DNA of 64,000 bases from the NCBI GenBank assembly GCA_016758965.1, contig JAEPRB010000054.1:124001-188000 (forward strand). Direction: 5' to 3'. Numbering within the stretch: the stretch's first letter is position 1; each line of letters opens with the position of its first letter. Below are positions 62,659 to 64,000 of the stretch, one piece after another. The notes under the pieces are model-generated. The model searched no databases and was not told the origin of the DNA. It saw only the letters and a list, made by a program, of their open reading frames with translations. This stretch comes from Circinella minor. Its lineage: Eukaryota; Mucoromycota; Mucoromycetes; Mucorales; Lichtheimiaceae. The position numbers and the translations under genes are program-made.

Positions 62659-64000
62659 TAGAATAAGTAGTGTAGTTTGTTATTATTGCTTTGTTCTTAT
62701 TACAAAAAGAATTACTATTATAAGTAAATAGAATTAAAGACACTTGTTGAGCTATATTATTATCAAGTGTTGTTGTAAATAATCAAGTATTATAATTGTT
62801 GCTTGTTAGAATTACAAGATCGATAATGTCCTGTTTTTTTTTCTCTTTTTGTTGTTTTAAGAGAAATAAGAAAAGAACCAACAATATAAAAAAAAAGTAA
62901 AGCAAATAAAAAAAAGGTAAATAATTATTGGAAAATGCTGACTGTTTTGTTCTCTCTTTTCTTCAGGCGGAAATATCAAAGGAATGGGGTGAGATGGGAT
63001 CGGAACTTAACTTCTTTTTTGCCGCGTTTATGCAAGCCGCACGGCCAATTGGTAGTGTTAGTAATTATATCTATTATATTTCTAGGTGCATCACATATAC
63101 ATCCCAAGAGAGATAGAAAAAATGATAGGGAAATCGTTTTTGTTATGTGTAAATATATGTGATCTGTGAAAAGCAAAGTTTGTCGATATCCTGAAAGTAA
63201 ATAAGAATACGTACTGATGCAGTCAGGGAAATCATTTAAACATGTTGATTATTGGTATTTCTTCCATTATAACCATTATAATTGTTGTTATTGTTGTTTA
63301 GTTTGTTCCAAACACATAGAGATTTTGTTTCTATACATTTCTTCTTTTTTCCTCCTTTAAAGCTCTCCTCATTTTGTTTTATTCTATGAGATCTTTTTTT
63401 TTTCTTTGTTATTTTTTTTTTAATTATAATGTAATGTACATAATACAACACATATAAGAAGTCATTGTTTGTATTTAATGACATTAGTCGTTGTCCTTTT
63501 TTTTTCTCCCCCTTTGATGTCCCTTCTTTTTTTTTTCACTCTCTATCTCTGCAACTATGATTTTTTTTTTGTGATGCAGCAAGGGTCCACATTTCAATTA
63601 AGACATTTTTGGCAAAATTTTGCACGGTAAACAACACGTACATATATAATTTTCTCTCTCAATTATTTATTGATAAATATCATAAAATATACATATACGT
63701 ATAATTGTTATTATATGTATATGTGTTTTGGAAGTGTTACATTATGTGAATCATTATTTGTTGCTATCCAAACTACACCTTAATATAACAAGAGCATTAG
63801 CACTAGGCTCTACGCCACGATGATTTAAAGCTTGTGATTTGTATCATTGCTGGGTTTTGCTATTATTGTGTTTCTTTTTTTGGGGGAGAATGAACATAAA
63901 TAAAAGGAAAGATGTTTTTTGTGGTGGCCCGTGCCTTTTCTTTTTCTTTTTCACAAAACGTATTCCCCTTCCAAAATAAAAAATCCCCTTTCTTATCCTT
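62659..64000. other. Right-end stretch without a supported gene
   Basis: It starts with the 5' flank of the H2C2 gene, including a GC-richer patch at about 62965-63055. After that it is AT-rich with T tracts. A 47-base coding-like segment at 63580-63626 is bounded by TGCAG and GTAAAC, but no partner exons were found. Confidence 0.35.

Noticed and set aside
63580..63626. Possible internal exon near the right edge (QGSTFQLRHFWQNFA)
   Set aside because: It has acceptor-like and donor-like edges but no matching exons on either side; too short to support.

Overview
This is a eukaryotic, almost certainly fungal, nuclear window. The evidence is short GT-AG introns (mostly about 50-120 bases) interrupting most genes, AT-rich intergenic DNA, and fungus-specific families: Gti1/Pac2 (WOPR) regulator, Opy2-type anchor, Ett1/Nro1, Cch1, Rch1, and a URA2-type CAD protein with a degenerate dihydroorotase segment. 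Intron density, base composition, a LINE relic and an apparent U12-type intron together point to an early-diverging lineage such as Mucoromycota (Mucorales-like). That placement is inference, because no rRNA or species marker is present.

Layout. 0.3-8.1 kb: an Opy2-like membrane anchor, a zinc-finger/PHD protein and an Rch1/SLC10A7-like transporter on +, then a Yap-type bZIP on -. 8.1-10.5 kb: no supported gene. 10.5-16.6 kb, all on -: a polytopic membrane protein, a TMEM62-like membrane phosphoesterase and a tiny acidic COP9-signalosome CSNAP-like protein. 16.6-20.6 kb: gene-poor, with repeat-like DNA. 20.6-22.8 kb: mitochondrial aspartate aminotransferase. 22.8-25.2 kb: gene-poor, with two candidate non-autonomous DNA transposons. 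25.2-30.1 kb: a tight cluster of LACTB2-like nuclease (+), Ett1/Nro1 (-) and Las1 (+). 30.5-31.3 kb: LINE reverse-transcriptase relic (-). 32-35.2 kb: Ubp14/USP5 deubiquitinase (+). 35.4-42.5 kb: URA2/CAD (-). 42.5-46.6 kb: gene-poor. 46.6-54.6 kb: voltage-gated calcium channel Cch1 (+). 54.9-57.7 kb: Mak21/Noc1 (+). 58.8-60.4 kb: Gti1/Pac2 regulator (+). 61.2-62.7 kb: a protein with an integrase-type H2C2 zinc finger (-).

Functional threads. Cch1 and Rch1 both belong to plasma-membrane calcium homeostasis in yeasts and lie 40 kb apart. Las1 and Mak21/Noc1 both act in 60S ribosome assembly. Ubp14 and the CSNAP-like protein belong to ubiquitin/NEDD8 metabolism. None of these sets forms an operon-like unit. 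Gene models were built by hand from splice sites and reading phase. Every listed CDS sums to a whole number of codons with an ATG and a stop, except that CCH1 needs one unusual junction at 49317-49350.

The strongest unusual observation is in CCH1: the intron at 53037-53163 looks like a U12-type AT-AC intron, and it restores a conserved coding segment that I could not recover with a normal GT-AG intron.
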